A stretch of 64,000 nt of DNA from Bacteroides cellulosilyticus (GCF_020091405.1 NZ_CP081903.1:1550001-1614000); one strand, 5' to 3'; shown: positions 18,849 through 27,561, numbered from the stretch's first letter. The notes: generated from the sequence alone by a model not told the origin. Program-made: numbers and translations.

Positions 18849-20778
18849 TTTTATATTCAAATATACGTTCATCCTTTCCACGGGTGTGATCTTTCAAATA
18901 GAGCAACGCACCTTCAGGAACCTTATAAAGCAAAGAATCGGAATGAGGACGTACCCTGCCTGCTGATGTCCACTCACCGTTATTATAATAGAAAAGTTCA
19001 TACTCATCGTCCGTACGAATAAAATTATCACGGTTGCGGGGAGTGAATACAATCTTTTCGATGCGTCGGGGAGCACCCAAATCAAGTCCCGACCAGCCCC
19101 CTGTAGGCTGGGCATAATCAAAGGAGGTATAAGGATCTCCGTCGAACACGTTTGTGTATTCATGGGAACCGCCCAATCCGTTACCCCCCGGTGTACCGAT
19201 AATCTTCCCTTTCAAAGGGACACTGTCAGCAAAAGATGTATAGAAAGCAACCTCCGAAATATTACAATAGCTGTCTTTAGGGCCATAATAGCGAACATAA
19301 CGGTAAGATCGGGCACTATTTACCCGTGCAACATTCCAAAGCCGCTCGGGGAATTCCTTGATGATAAACAGTGTATCTTTCCTGTTGAAATGAGAGTCAT
19401 TGCTACCTTCAAACACACCATCTACCATTCGCCGGACAAAAGGTTCAAAGTAAAGTTCATATTTATGGAGTAGGGTAACTTCAACCTCCCTACCTCCCGA
19501 AGGGAAAAATCGTACTTCACCGCTTTCCCTATCAAGCAAAAAAGGATCGCTTTGCGGGCATATACGGCCGTTTTCATAAGTTCCCAAGCGAAAGACAACT
19601 TGTCCCTCCACATCTTCAAAGACAGCACCAAGCTGCTTGTCGTAGAGGCACCACCCGATAGGAGCCCAGTCCATAAAGCTGGCGGAACAGAGATAGACCG
19701 GTTCGCCCTTCTTTAGAGGGCTGTAGAAGTTTCCGGGGCCAATCATTAATGTGCGGTTCTTGCTCCCCGCATATATAGCAGTAACATCACGAAAACAGGG
19801 ATAACGAAAAGAGGGATGTCTCTCTTCCGGTTTCTTGCCCATAGCCCGAATCATTTCACGGTTAACGCTGAACGTGCGGCGATAAACCTTTCCCTTAGGG
19901 TCCCAATAATTATCAGGGCTATTCAGTTCAGAAGTAGGATCCAAAATGGAGCAACGATAGGAGTTGCCATCTTTGTCAAAGGCGGCATTCCAGTAATGGG
20001 GAACATTTTTATTTCCCCGCATCAACATGATTTCCTCGCTGCAAGGCAGGCCCAAAGCCCTGAAGACATACAGTTGCAAATCAGTGAAATTTACACAACT
20101 TCCCGAGCGCCAGTCCACTACTTTGGGACCGTAATGAGGACCAAATGAAAAAAGTTCGGTAAAATAGACCGGAGCCTTATGTAAGGTATCCATCAGTACT
20201 TGAGAAACGTACTTCGGATCTTCGGCTTCCGGAAGTCCTCGAATGCTGTCCAGCAATGGGTTATATTTATTATAGATTCTTTCACGCCAAGGTTCCAGCC
20301 TTTCATCGCCCACACGGTAAGGAAGAATAAACTCACAGAAATCGTCAAAAGAGACATTTTTCCCCCAAGGCTGTTCGTGCCATACTTTGAAAGCCCATTC
20401 TATATTCTCAATCAGATAGGCCGGATCAATATAGATATCGCTCTTCGCTTCTAACCTATCCAAATGAAAAGGGCCGCAAGCACGTTTAATGGAGTCCAAC
20501 ACTTTATCCGGATACATGGTGCCTTTGCCGTGAAGTTCAAAAAGCTTCAGGTAATCATTTAGAGCTTCACCTTCATAGCTATAGTGAAAAGGCAGATTTT
20601 CGATAAGAAAAACGGCAGCTCTATGCTTCAAAGAGTCATCTTGGTATTTGTCAAGAACAACCTGCAACTTGGGATTGGCTGATAGAATATCTTCCAAGGA
20701 AGGAGTAACTGAAACTCTGGAACAAGAAGTCAATGCTAGAAAAAAAAAGATAATTAATAAGTTACTGTATTCTTTCAT
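18826..20778 (-). CDS. Transglutaminase-like lipoprotein
   Basis: A 650-aa predicted lipoprotein (lipobox LALTSC, Cys19). The central papain-like transglutaminase fold has the catalytic Cys in SGSCVNFTDLQLYVFRALG and the His in PHYWNAAFDKDGNSYR, followed by ILDPT. Members act as cysteine proteases or amide-exchange enzymes, or are inactive. The C-terminal ~150 residues resemble a discoidin-like jelly roll (GLDLGAPRRIEKIVFTPRNR). It lies between two signal peptidase genes, overlapping the downstream one by 23 bp. That suggests a part in maturing or cross-linking the exported peptide products (inference). The candidate catalytic Asp (ILDPT) is present. Confidence 0.8.
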   Translation of the reverse strand: MKEYSNLLIIFFFLALTSCSRVSVTPSLEDILSANPKLQVVLDKYQDDSLKHRAAVFLIENLPFHYSYEGEALNDYLKLFELHGKGTMYPDKVLDSIKRACGPFHLDRLEAKSDIYIDPAYLIENIEWAFKVWHEQPWGKNVSFDDFCEFILPYRVGDERLEPWRERIYNKYNPLLDSIRGLPEAEDPKYVSQVLMDTLHKAPVYFTELFSFGPHYGPKVVDWRSGSCVNFTDLQLYVFRALGLPCSEEIMLMRGNKNVPHYWNAAFDKDGNSYRCSILDPTSELNSPDNYWDPKGKVYRRTFSVNREMIRAMGKKPEERHPSFRYPCFRDVTAIYAGSKNRTLMIGPGNFYSPLKKGEPVYLCSASFMDWAPIGWCLYDKQLGAVFEDVEGQVVFRLGTYENGRICPQSDPFLLDRESGEVRFFPSGGREVEVTLLHKYELYFEPFVRRMVDGVFEGSNDSHFNRKDTLFIIKEFPERLWNVARVNSARSYRYVRYYGPKDSYCNISEVAFYTSFADSVPLKGKIIGTPGGNGLGGSHEYTNVFDGDPYTSFDYAQPTGGWSGLDLGAPRRIEKIVFTPRNRDNFIRTDDEYELFYYNNGEWTSAGRVRPHSDSLLYKVPEGALLYLKDHTRGKDERIFEYKNGKQQFW

Positions 20779-20827
20779 AAGTATTTTAGTAATAAAATCT
20801 TCAATTCATCCATTCCACACAATTAAT

Positions 20828-21706
20828 TTACAACATTTTACACATTCTATTCCAACGATAGTGTTTTGTCTCAGTATCTTTCGATTTCCATATAAACTCC
20901 GCTTTTCCAATAATATGATCTTCTGGAAGTAACCCCCAATAACGAGAATCATATGAATTATGGGGAGAGTCACCTGCCATGAAATAATAATTTTTCTGAA
21001 AAACATATACCTGTAAGTACTCTCTATTCAGCCAAACCGTATCATTCAACACATGCAATTCTCCACCTGTTTCATACAATACCAAATTCCAATAAGGCAA
21101 AATACTTTTACCATCAACCATAAGAGTATCACCGCGTTTTGGTACATAAAGAGGCCCAAAATCTGTAGTAGTCCAATTACATTGTTTGCTAAAAGAGAAC
21201 ATTTCACTATGCAACATTTCTTCTTTTTGAATGGTATATTTATAATAATCTATTTGACTCTTATAGTACCCCAAAGTATCCATCAGGCCTCTCACTTTAT
21301 AAATCCCTTTTTCTATATAAAAGGTATCTCCTGGTATAGCAACACAACGTTTAATAATGTTCATACTTGTATTAAGCGTTATATGACTTCCATCAACATA
21401 TGGATAATTAAAAACTAAGATATCATTATGATGTATATTTCTATAACCTTTAAGACGTTTGCACTCCAGATTTTTACTTCTTTGCACAGAAGTAAAATTA
21501 GTGATAATACGAGGACCAGGTATTTGTTTATTGACAAACACATAGTCTCCAGGTGTTATTGTAGGTTCCATAGATATAGAAGGTACTTTAAAAGATGCGA
21601 AAACAAAAAGTCTTAATAAAACAATGATAAATGATGTAACAAACGCTAAGATTAAATAAAATCTAAATTTAACAGCCACTTTCTTAAGTCTTTTCAACTT
21701 CTTCAT
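20828..21706 (-). CDS. Signal peptidase I (S26), second of two
   Basis: A 292-aa leader peptidase with a basic N-terminus and TM segment (FYLILAFVTSFIIVLLRLFV). Catalytic Ser45 lies in VPSISMEPTITPGD and Lys119 in IIKRCVAIPGDTFYIEKG. Box E is GDSPHNSYDSRYWGLLPEDH. It is clearly paralogous to the 17940 enzyme but diverged and more AT-rich, like the genes at 21.7-24.1 kb. It starts 20 bp after the thioredoxin-like gene, so it is part of the same operon. Two S26 enzymes in one short operon is unusual and points to specialised substrates. Confidence 0.92.
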   Translation of the reverse strand: MKKLKRLKKVAVKFRFYLILAFVTSFIIVLLRLFVFASFKVPSISMEPTITPGDYVFVNKQIPGPRIITNFTSVQRSKNLECKRLKGYRNIHHNDILVFNYPYVDGSHITLNTSMNIIKRCVAIPGDTFYIEKGIYKVRGLMDTLGYYKSQIDYYKYTIQKEEMLHSEMFSFSKQCNWTTTDFGPLYVPKRGDTLMVDGKSILPYWNLVLYETGGELHVLNDTVWLNREYLQVYVFQKNYYFMAGDSPHNSYDSRYWGLLPEDHIIGKAEFIWKSKDTETKHYRWNRMCKML

Positions 21707-21726
21707 TTTCTAGTCCTCTCTATCTA

Positions 21727-22365
21727 TTAGTTAGTGATCGACTGCATAAAATATTTCTTTTTGATTATTTCAAAATAATGATCTGTTAAACTAGGAAAAG
21801 ACCTATCTGGTATAAAAAAGTCCGACATTGTCAATGTCGTATCAATCACAAAATAATAAGGAGTTCCAATTCTCTCTGCTGGAATATTAATATATGGTAA
21901 GTTGTAAACATTCATATCTCTAATCCCAAGACGTTCCTTTACAATATTAAGATTTTTACTGCTTTCATAATCACCCCAAAATACAATGTTATTCTTTCCA
22001 ATGCTATCTGAGTGACTAATTGTTTTAAGTATAGAGTATATAGTACATTCTTGGCAATTCAGTTCAGAAAACCGACAAATAAGAAGCTTATTTGTTCCTT
22101 GAAATGCATCTATGATCTTTCGTTCTTCTTTATTAAACACATTTTTTATTAATAGTAAACTATCTAATGCAATTCCATTATTAATCAAATTTACATCCAG
22201 ATTAATCTTATACAAATTTGATAAAATATTTTTCGTTGTTACATCTCTTATTGTATTATTATAATACATCTTTTCAACTTTTATTTTATAAATCAAACAG
22301 ATATTCAAAGCAGTCATTAATAGTATAATAATACATAGAATAATATATTTCTTAGAACATGACAT
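21727..22365 (-). CDS. Membrane-anchored thioredoxin-fold-like protein
   Basis: A 212-aa protein with an N-terminal membrane anchor (YIILCIIILLMTALNICLIY). A CxxC follows a beta strand (LLICRFSELNCQECTIYSIL), and a cis-Pro-like IGTPYYFVIDTT motif follows later, so a thioredoxin-like fold is likely. The position is periplasmic by topology. It could reduce or oxidise the Cys residues of the exported peptides (NVEALA-type proteins here have several Cys). It starts 11 bp after the propeller lipoprotein gene. The assignment is by motif only, with no close family recognised. Confidence 0.6.
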   Translation of the reverse strand: MSCSKKYIILCIIILLMTALNICLIYKIKVEKMYYNNTIRDVTTKNILSNLYKINLDVNLINNGIALDSLLLIKNVFNKEERKIIDAFQGTNKLLICRFSELNCQECTIYSILKTISHSDSIGKNNIVFWGDYESSKNLNIVKERLGIRDMNVYNLPYINIPAERIGTPYYFVIDTTLTMSDFFIPDRSFPSLTDHYFEIIKKKYFMQSITN

Positions 22366-22376
22366 GATAATTTTAT

Positions 22377-23540
22377 TTACAATTTTTCATTTAAATAATA
22401 ATAAAACAATACAGGATTAGAATCTTCCGTTAGATTTTCGAACAGAGAATCCAATAACAATTTATACCTCTCGCCATTGTATAATTGTGACTTTAGTGCC
22501 AATATTTGATAAGACTGAACATCAATTACAATACAATTTTCTTTATAACGTGCCTTAGGAGCGATATCCATAAAAGCAAAAAACGGATGATTACCAATGC
22601 CAGAACTTAAATAAGTTTTCTTCTTTCCATGAACATAAACCGCGCTTGGATACCCCCAGGGGGCCATAATATTGATATATGTAAAATTCTTCAACTCAAT
22701 AAAATCTCCATTAAAAAAGTAATGATCTTCCAACATCTTATGAAATTGTTCAGTATTTACAATTTTTATATCAGTTACATTGTCTTGAGTTATATTAATA
22801 TAGTATTTGGCCTCAACTAGAGAATCTTTAATACAGTATATTGTATCTACAATATTAGGACTATAATAAACTTCTTTTTGAAACTTGCGCAAGGTTCTAT
22901 TTTTTGTATAATAAAAATCCTTTTTATATATATCTTTAAAAAAACTATAAATAACATCATTAACAGAGTTCGTTACAACTAACGAATTCTCCTTATCACC
23001 ACCAAGTTTCGGATCATTCATTCCATAAATCTCATATGCTTTATTACCGGACTCCAAATATTCAAAATAATCATTAATAAAAGGTGTCTGTTCTGTTAAT
23101 ACATATTCGCCATTGTATTTATAATATAGAATACGCCGTTGAATTCTATCTAATATAGCCAATTGCTTTTTGTCTGGAACAATACAGACATTTGAAATAT
23201 CTACATATTCCTTAGGCCCATTACCAACATGACAGATTCGATATTTAAAGTTGCCCTGCAAATCAAATATATTTATCGTTTTAGTACTTTCGCTATCAAT
23301 TATAAACAATAAACTATCAGAAAATAATATTTGATATATTTTCCCAATCAAATTATCATTAAGGCTCTCCAATTTCACATATTCTATTTTCTCAATAAGG
23401 CTATCAAATGGCAATCTCTGTCCTTTTTGAGGATCTATCACAATTTCTTCTAATGACGATAAATTCGATCGAATAACCTTCGAAGATTTGTTACATGAGG
23501 AAAACAAACACAATAGTATAACCCAATAAAGATATTTCAT
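22377..23540 (-). CDS. 6-bladed beta-propeller lipoprotein (BF3164-like), module 2
   Basis: A 387-aa lipoprotein (lipobox LFSSC, Cys16). The N-terminus ends IEKIEYVKLES, typical of Bacteroides 6-bladed propeller proteins. Repeating blades follow (LLFIIDSESTKTINIFDLQG; ICHVGNGPKEYVDISNV; LAILDRIQRRILYYKYNG). These proteins are usually encoded beside NVEALA peptides, and their function is unknown; surface recognition or sequestration of the peptide is plausible. It follows the NVEALA-like peptide gene at 23655 by 114 bp and precedes the processing genes. Confidence 0.85.
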   Translation of the reverse strand: MKYLYWVILLCLFSSCNKSSKVIRSNLSSLEEIVIDPQKGQRLPFDSLIEKIEYVKLESLNDNLIGKIYQILFSDSLLFIIDSESTKTINIFDLQGNFKYRICHVGNGPKEYVDISNVCIVPDKKQLAILDRIQRRILYYKYNGEYVLTEQTPFINDYFEYLESGNKAYEIYGMNDPKLGGDKENSLVVTNSVNDVIYSFFKDIYKKDFYYTKNRTLRKFQKEVYYSPNIVDTIYCIKDSLVEAKYYINITQDNVTDIKIVNTEQFHKMLEDHYFFNGDFIELKNFTYINIMAPWGYPSAVYVHGKKKTYLSSGIGNHPFFAFMDIAPKARYKENCIVIDVQSYQILALKSQLYNGERYKLLLDSLFENLTEDSNPVLFYYYLNEKL

Positions 23541-23654
23541 ATTTTGTTATTTATGAATTTTATAATTAAAGAGTCCAAAATATCAATTGTCTCTTTTTAT
23601 ATCTACAATGAAGATATAGATAAAATTAACACTTTGGACCCTATCAGCTAATTT

Positions 23655-24107
23655 TTAACAAGGATCATAAGATGTACAATTACCAGAGGCACCTCGACAC
23701 AGAATTTTGTCAGCCCAATAGTCTCTTGTTGTTTCCGTAGACGTAGTAGTAGAACTTGATGAACCACTAGAATTATTTGAGCCCCACCCCCCTGAAACAG
23801 AGCCGCCAATGGGTCCCCAACCAGCATTTACACTGCCATTAACATTCGATCCACTAGAATTAGAATTATTGTTAGTAGTTGTAGTTGTAGTAGTAGTAGT
23901 TGATGTGCAATGAACTCTGGTACTTTCCATAGGTCCCTTCTCTCCGCTAGCTCCGCTTCCTGTATCTTCTCCCAAAGCTAACTTTTCAGATAAATTCAAT
24001 GTTAGAAATGTATCTATTGCTGAATCTTCTAACATTATATTTACATTTAATGTAGTGATTGCAACTATTGCAATCACTATAACAGCGGTAATCTTTTTAC
24101 TTCTCAT
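23655..24107 (-). CDS. NVEALA-like exported Ser/Thr/Asn-rich peptide precursor
   Basis: A 150-aa protein. A signal-like segment (KKITAVIVIAIVAITTLNVN) is followed by DTFLTLNLSEKLALGEDTG, which aligns in position with the NVEALA leader motif but reads NLSEKLALGE. The rest is low complexity: a T9 run, Asn/Ser stretches, and Gly-rich GGWG repeats. A Cys-containing tail follows (CRGASGNC, ending YDPC), with a further Cys in HCTS. It is a secreted structural or substrate-like protein, a candidate target of the neighbouring signal peptidases, transglutaminase-like protein and glycan ligase. It is more AT-rich than the PUL genes. Membership of the NVEALA family is inferred from leader resemblance. 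Confidence 0.7.
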   Translation of the reverse strand: MRSKKITAVIVIAIVAITTLNVNIMLEDSAIDTFLTLNLSEKLALGEDTGSGASGEKGPMESTRVHCTSTTTTTTTTTNNNSNSSGSNVNGSVNAGWGPIGGSVSGGWGSNNSSGSSSSTTTSTETTRDYWADKILCRGASGNCTSYDPC

Positions 24108-24184
24108 AGTATTGTTTCTTATAAGTAATTCTTTATTAATATTAAAAATCCATTTAATCTGTATGTATCATTTCAACAGCAAAG

Positions 24185-24192
24185 CAAATATA
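24185..24192 (-). promoter_or_regulatory. -7 box ahead of the NVEALA-like peptide gene
   Basis: TATATTTG on the minus strand fits TAnnTTTG, 78 bp upstream of the ATG at 24107. Upstream a hairpin with arms GGAACAGGC / GCCTATTCC (24250-24296) may separate this transcript from the gene before it. Confidence 0.5.
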
Positions 24193-24311
24193 TTACTCAT
24201 TTCAACTATGTATGTATCTTTGTCTTAACCTCCTTTCTTTAGTAGTTTAGGAACAGGCGATACGTATGAGTCAGCAAAACCTTCTCTGCCTATTCCTTTA
24301 TTTCAAACAAA

Positions 24312-25364
24312 TTAGTATAAACCATATTTCACCACCGGTTCATCACTATTCACATCCGTAGCAACAATCTCACCATTTAGTTCATCTACCGATATCCCGT
24401 AAATATAATGATCCAGCACATATTTCCTTATAGGTTCACCGCTCAGACTAAATACATATATGTACCTCCCACCATCCGTCATATCACCTTTCTGCATTTT
24501 CCGCGAAATCTCTTCAAAAGTATCCCCTTGAAAAACGGCATAAATAGCAGTATCCGTTACCTGTACATCACTAAATCCCATAATTCCAGTAGGCACACCA
24601 TAACCTTCTGCTATTTGAAATTCAGGTTCACCATGCAAACCAACACGAACTATATGGGTACTATCTTTCAGATTATAGATTTCGAGTACTTCTCCTAATT
24701 GAGTAACGGCAGCCAGAATCCCATTACGAGGATTATAATCAATGAAACTGCGCCATGCCTGCGCCAATGCCGGGCGAGCATGTTTTAAAGCCTCCTCATT
24801 CGTAGTGGGAATAATCCCCATTTTATGCAATAACCTACCCTTTCGATCCACCCAGCAAAAACGACTTTCTCCTGAATAATCAGGAATGATAAAAGTAGAG
24901 TCATCATAAATCACAAAATCCAGCCCTCGAAGTATCTCCTTATCCAAGCTCACTGTCTCTTCACGAAGTAGTGAGTCATTGGATAAAGACAAACCAAACC
25001 GAGTTAATTTTGAACTATTTGCATCCAATGCCCACAACGAATTTCCATTCCATCGGATATTTTCAACTGAAAGCATCTCCTCCGGCGAATCTCCACGCTT
25101 ACCTAAAGAAGTGATATAAGAGAAGTTCGGATAGTGGAACAAATGGACAAAATGATCCATACCATGCAGATCCATTACAGCTACTATAGTATCCTGTACC
25201 CGTATCCGAAATGGAAAACGGAATACAGCCGTGTCTACAGACAAAGGACATGCTGTCAGATTTCTCGTTTCCGGGAAATCCGAATACTCTACTCCCTTAT
25301 GCGCAGGTACAGAAGTACATGCAACAAGGGAAAACATGAACAATATGTTAATAAGGTACTTCAA
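24312..25364 (-). CDS. 6-bladed beta-propeller lipoprotein (BF3164-like), module 1
   Basis: A 350-aa lipoprotein (MKYLINILFMFSLVAC, Cys16). It has blade-like repeats (DTIVAVMDLHGMDHFVHLFH; LWALDANSSKLTRFGLSLSN; GEVLEIYNLKDSTHIVRVGL) and the YPNFSYITSLGKRGDSPEEM stretch seen in BF3164-type proteins. The start codon lies inside the 3' end of the NVEALA peptide gene (17-bp overlap), so the two are probably translationally coupled. Predicted to face the outside or the periplasm. The pairing NVEALA peptide plus propeller recurs at 23655/22377 in this locus. Confidence 0.9.
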   Translation of the reverse strand: MKYLINILFMFSLVACTSVPAHKGVEYSDFPETRNLTACPLSVDTAVFRFPFRIRVQDTIVAVMDLHGMDHFVHLFHYPNFSYITSLGKRGDSPEEMLSVENIRWNGNSLWALDANSSKLTRFGLSLSNDSLLREETVSLDKEILRGLDFVIYDDSTFIIPDYSGESRFCWVDRKGRLLHKMGIIPTTNEEALKHARPALAQAWRSFIDYNPRNGILAAVTQLGEVLEIYNLKDSTHIVRVGLHGEPEFQIAEGYGVPTGIMGFSDVQVTDTAIYAVFQGDTFEEISRKMQKGDMTDGGRYIYVFSLSGEPIRKYVLDHYIYGISVDELNGEIVATDVNSDEPVVKYGLY

Positions 25365-25581
25365 GGCTATAGCCGATTACTACCCTTCTTACTTTGCCAC
25401 CCATAGGACAGTCTACAGTTCCTGTGCCCATGCAACGAAGAGGAACCGTTTCTTCAATAGCTGCCAATGCTTCCACATTGCTCAGCATCAAATCATCCAT
25501 TTTTTGGGGAGATTTAAAGTACCAAAGAGAGACAACAAACACAACAATAAATAAACTGAAAATAAAAACTTTGCTCTTCAT
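25348..25581 (-). CDS. NVEALA family exported peptide
   Basis: A 77-aa precursor. The N-terminal hydrophobic segment (FIFSLFIVVFVVSLWYF) is followed by the family motif LSNVEALAAIEE and a short mature part with two Cys (RCMGTG, DCPMGG). NVEALA proteins are small Bacteroidetes-specific exported peptides of unknown function; the motif region likely acts in recognition or cleavage during export. Its gene leads the operon-like set, with a good promoter (25635-25666) and direct repeats upstream. The membrane-bound winged-helix regulator at 25798 is the likely controller. Confidence 0.9.
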   Translation of the reverse strand: MKSKVFIFSLFIVVFVVSLWYFKSPQKMDDLMLSNVEALAAIEETVPLRCMGTGTVDCPMGGKVRRVVIGYSLEVPY

Positions 25582-25634
25582 AATAAATCAACGTTTTAGT
25601 ATTAGACATCACGATTTATGTAAAATTACGAGCA

Positions 25635-25743
25635 CAAAGTTATCGGAAAAAAAGCTCTCAATCCAATTCTTTTCACTGACCAATACTGACCAAATCTTTT
25701 TTTATCAGTCGCAATGTTACATTTTTCTTCAACCATGTTACAT
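25635..25743 (-). promoter_or_regulatory. NVEALA promoter with two sets of direct repeats
   Basis: On the minus strand, TTG (25666-25664), a 21-nt spacer and TAACTTTG (25642-25635) form a good Bacteroides promoter. Just upstream are two copies of TTGGTCAGT on the minus strand (25683-25675 and 25693-25685) 10 bp apart. Further up, ATGTAACAT occurs twice (25722-25714, 25743-25735), 21 bp apart. Both spacings keep the sites on one DNA face. Confidence 0.55.
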
Positions 25744-25797
25744 GGCGGAAAAGAGCAGCTCTAAATTTAAATTACAACTATCACATTTTCAATATAG

Positions 25798-26889
25798 TTA
25801 AGTTGGTATCGTACTATTTTTCACTATTTCATCAGAAATAGAACTTTTCAATTGATATATGTCATTCTCATAGTCAACCATAAGATGCGTTATTCCATCT
25901 AAGGATTTGCGCAAACGCCGAATAACCGTATAAATTCTTTCTTGCGTTCCGCTACCATCCGGCCATAAATTATTATCTATTTTACTGGTAGACAGTCGAT
26001 ACCCCTCGGACTCTAAAAACAGTTTCAATAAATAAGCGACTTGTGGTGCCAACTTTTTCGTCAGACCGGCACTTTTCAATACCTTCTCTTTTGTATCAAA
26101 AAACACACCCTCTTCCAAGTGATAAACATGAGAATCTTCGGTTTTCACTGCAATAACAGGCACCATTGTTTTTATAGTGACAGTCTCATGCTTTACGAAC
26201 CGTCTCTCTAATATGAAAATGATTTTTTCTCTCAAAAAGAATAAGAAAGCGAAGATGATCCATGGCAAGCAAATGGCAAAATACCCCCAACCACTGATAG
26301 CTTCATACCAGCCATAAAAAACAAAACCTGTTACTTCCACCTCACAACGTTCACCCAAATAGTAAGATAATAAGCTATCTGGGGAAAACGATTCAAAGAT
26401 ATCTTTTGAATGAGCAACTGATGCACGTTCCTGAAAATCTGTTACGGAAATGCGTATACAGGTTTTCACTGGAATATTAGCTGTGATTAATAAACTATCC
26501 CATATTTCATTCAAAGTATCGGGAACTAAAGGATAATCTTCTAACAAAATACTAAGAATACTTCTTTTGAGCGTCTCTTTCACAAGACTATGGTCATACT
26601 TCTCTTTGGGTATAACATACTCTCTTTCTCCCAACTCATCAATAATCCTTATTGGTTTAGGTAACGAGTCATCTAAAGAGAGAGTGGAGTATCCCATAGC
26701 TTCTTTATGAAAAACCATAACCGTATCCCGTTTTTGCAATTCCAATTCCAACGCTTGCCTAAATGTAGCGGATGACTGTTCCTCCCAACGTTTAGCTTTA
26801 TTTTGATATAAAACATACGTAATGCCTACGGAAATCAGCAGACATATAATGATTTCTAAATACAGTAATCTCTTATTATGAACTTTCAT
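25798..26889 (-). CDS. Membrane-bound ToxR-like winged-helix regulator
   Basis: A 363-aa one-component regulator. An N-terminal TM (LLYLEIIICLLISVGITYVL) leads to a ~170-residue periplasmic sensor and a second TM (WGYFAICLPWIIFAFLFFLR). The cytoplasmic C-terminus carries an OmpR/ToxR-type winged helix (QVAYLLKLFLESEGYRLSTS; NNLWPDGSGTQERIYTVIRR). This is an inverted layout compared with ToxR, with the DNA-binding domain C-terminal. Such proteins are typically encoded beside NVEALA/propeller genes. It lies immediately upstream of the NVEALA promoter in the same orientation. It may sense the mature peptide or the propeller protein across the membrane (inference). Confidence 0.85.
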   Translation of the reverse strand: MKVHNKRLLYLEIIICLLISVGITYVLYQNKAKRWEEQSSATFRQALELELQKRDTVMVFHKEAMGYSTLSLDDSLPKPIRIIDELGEREYVIPKEKYDHSLVKETLKRSILSILLEDYPLVPDTLNEIWDSLLITANIPVKTCIRISVTDFQERASVAHSKDIFESFSPDSLLSYYLGERCEVEVTGFVFYGWYEAISGWGYFAICLPWIIFAFLFFLREKIIFILERRFVKHETVTIKTMVPVIAVKTEDSHVYHLEEGVFFDTKEKVLKSAGLTKKLAPQVAYLLKLFLESEGYRLSTSKIDNNLWPDGSGTQERIYTVIRRLRKSLDGITHLMVDYENDIYQLKSSISDEIVKNSTIPT

Positions 26890-27054
26890 GTGCTCTTGCT
26901 TTCTATCTTTTGGATGTAAAAATAAGAAATTATACCTAGTAAATAATAGTTCATAAGGATAAAAAGCCTAAGAATTCGTTATTTACAACGATACTCTGTC
27001 GTAAAGTAGGCATGTGGAATAGCATGCACAACTACTTTAAATTATACTTCAATA

Positions 27055-27213
27055 TTAAATCATAGATTCAAGCAAAGTAACCATCTTATTTGGCAATTGT
27101 CTATTTCCACCCTGCTCTTTTAGCACATGAGCAGGATGCTGGATTGCTTGCCCATACCCTACTATCAATAAACTTACTGACAGTATAATAATGCAAAATT
27201 TCATCCTCATCAT
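27055..27213 (-). CDS. Small exported peptide, 52 aa (unrecognised)
   Basis: A short frame begins MMRMKFCIIILSVSLLIVGY and continues GQAIQHPAHVLKEQGGNRQL with a tail ending LLESMI and stop at 27055-27057. The first 23 residues are a clear signal peptide with an Ala at the likely cleavage site (GQA), leaving a mature peptide of about 29 residues without Cys. A perfect -7 box TACCTTTG lies 37 bp upstream of the start. It sits 165 bp upstream of the regulator of the NVEALA locus, in the same orientation. It could be a signal peptide for that system. An internal ATG (MKF at 27204) is an equally likely start. Confidence 0.6.
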   Translation of the reverse strand: MMRMKFCIIILSVSLLIVGYGQAIQHPAHVLKEQGGNRQLPNKMVTLLESMI

Positions 27214-27249
27214 CCTTCTTGTTCCATTTTAGTTGTCGTTTTTCTATTA

Positions 27250-27257
27250 CAAAGGTA
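27250..27257 (-). promoter_or_regulatory. -7 box of the 52-aa peptide gene
   Basis: TACCTTTG on the minus strand, an exact TAnnTTTG match. No clear -33 TTG is visible at 19-21 nt. Confidence 0.5.
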
Positions 27258-27354
27258 GGGATTCATGCACTTAAAGAAGAAAAGAAATGTTACAGAAACC
27301 TTCGCTCACGTTTCATCATTACTAATTTATAGCTAAACAACCTCTTATCTGAAC

Positions 27355-27453
27355 TATATCCGAAATGTACTTGCTCCGTATCTTCTCCACTTACAGGTAC
27401 CTCTAAGCGAAGAAACTACGGCCTTGGTACGGAGCAAGTGCATCCCGGATATA
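27355..27453. repeat. Long imperfect hairpin
   Basis: Arms 27355-27380 and 27428-27453 pair over 26 positions with two mismatches and one G-U. The perfect inner core is ACTTGCTCCGTA / TACGGAGCAAGT. The 47-nt loop has a further TCTTC / GAAGA pairing. It lies about 150 bp upstream of the DUF6266 gene, before its promoter. It could be a MITE-like remnant, a terminator region or a structured RNA. Confidence 0.6.
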
Positions 27454-27561
27454 ATGCGGACAAAACAGAGCCCATCGGAAAAGGCAAAATAATTATCTAC
27501 GCAAAACGACGCAAATTAACGCAAAAATCACATGGACCGGATGGATAAGAGTCTTTTTCCA

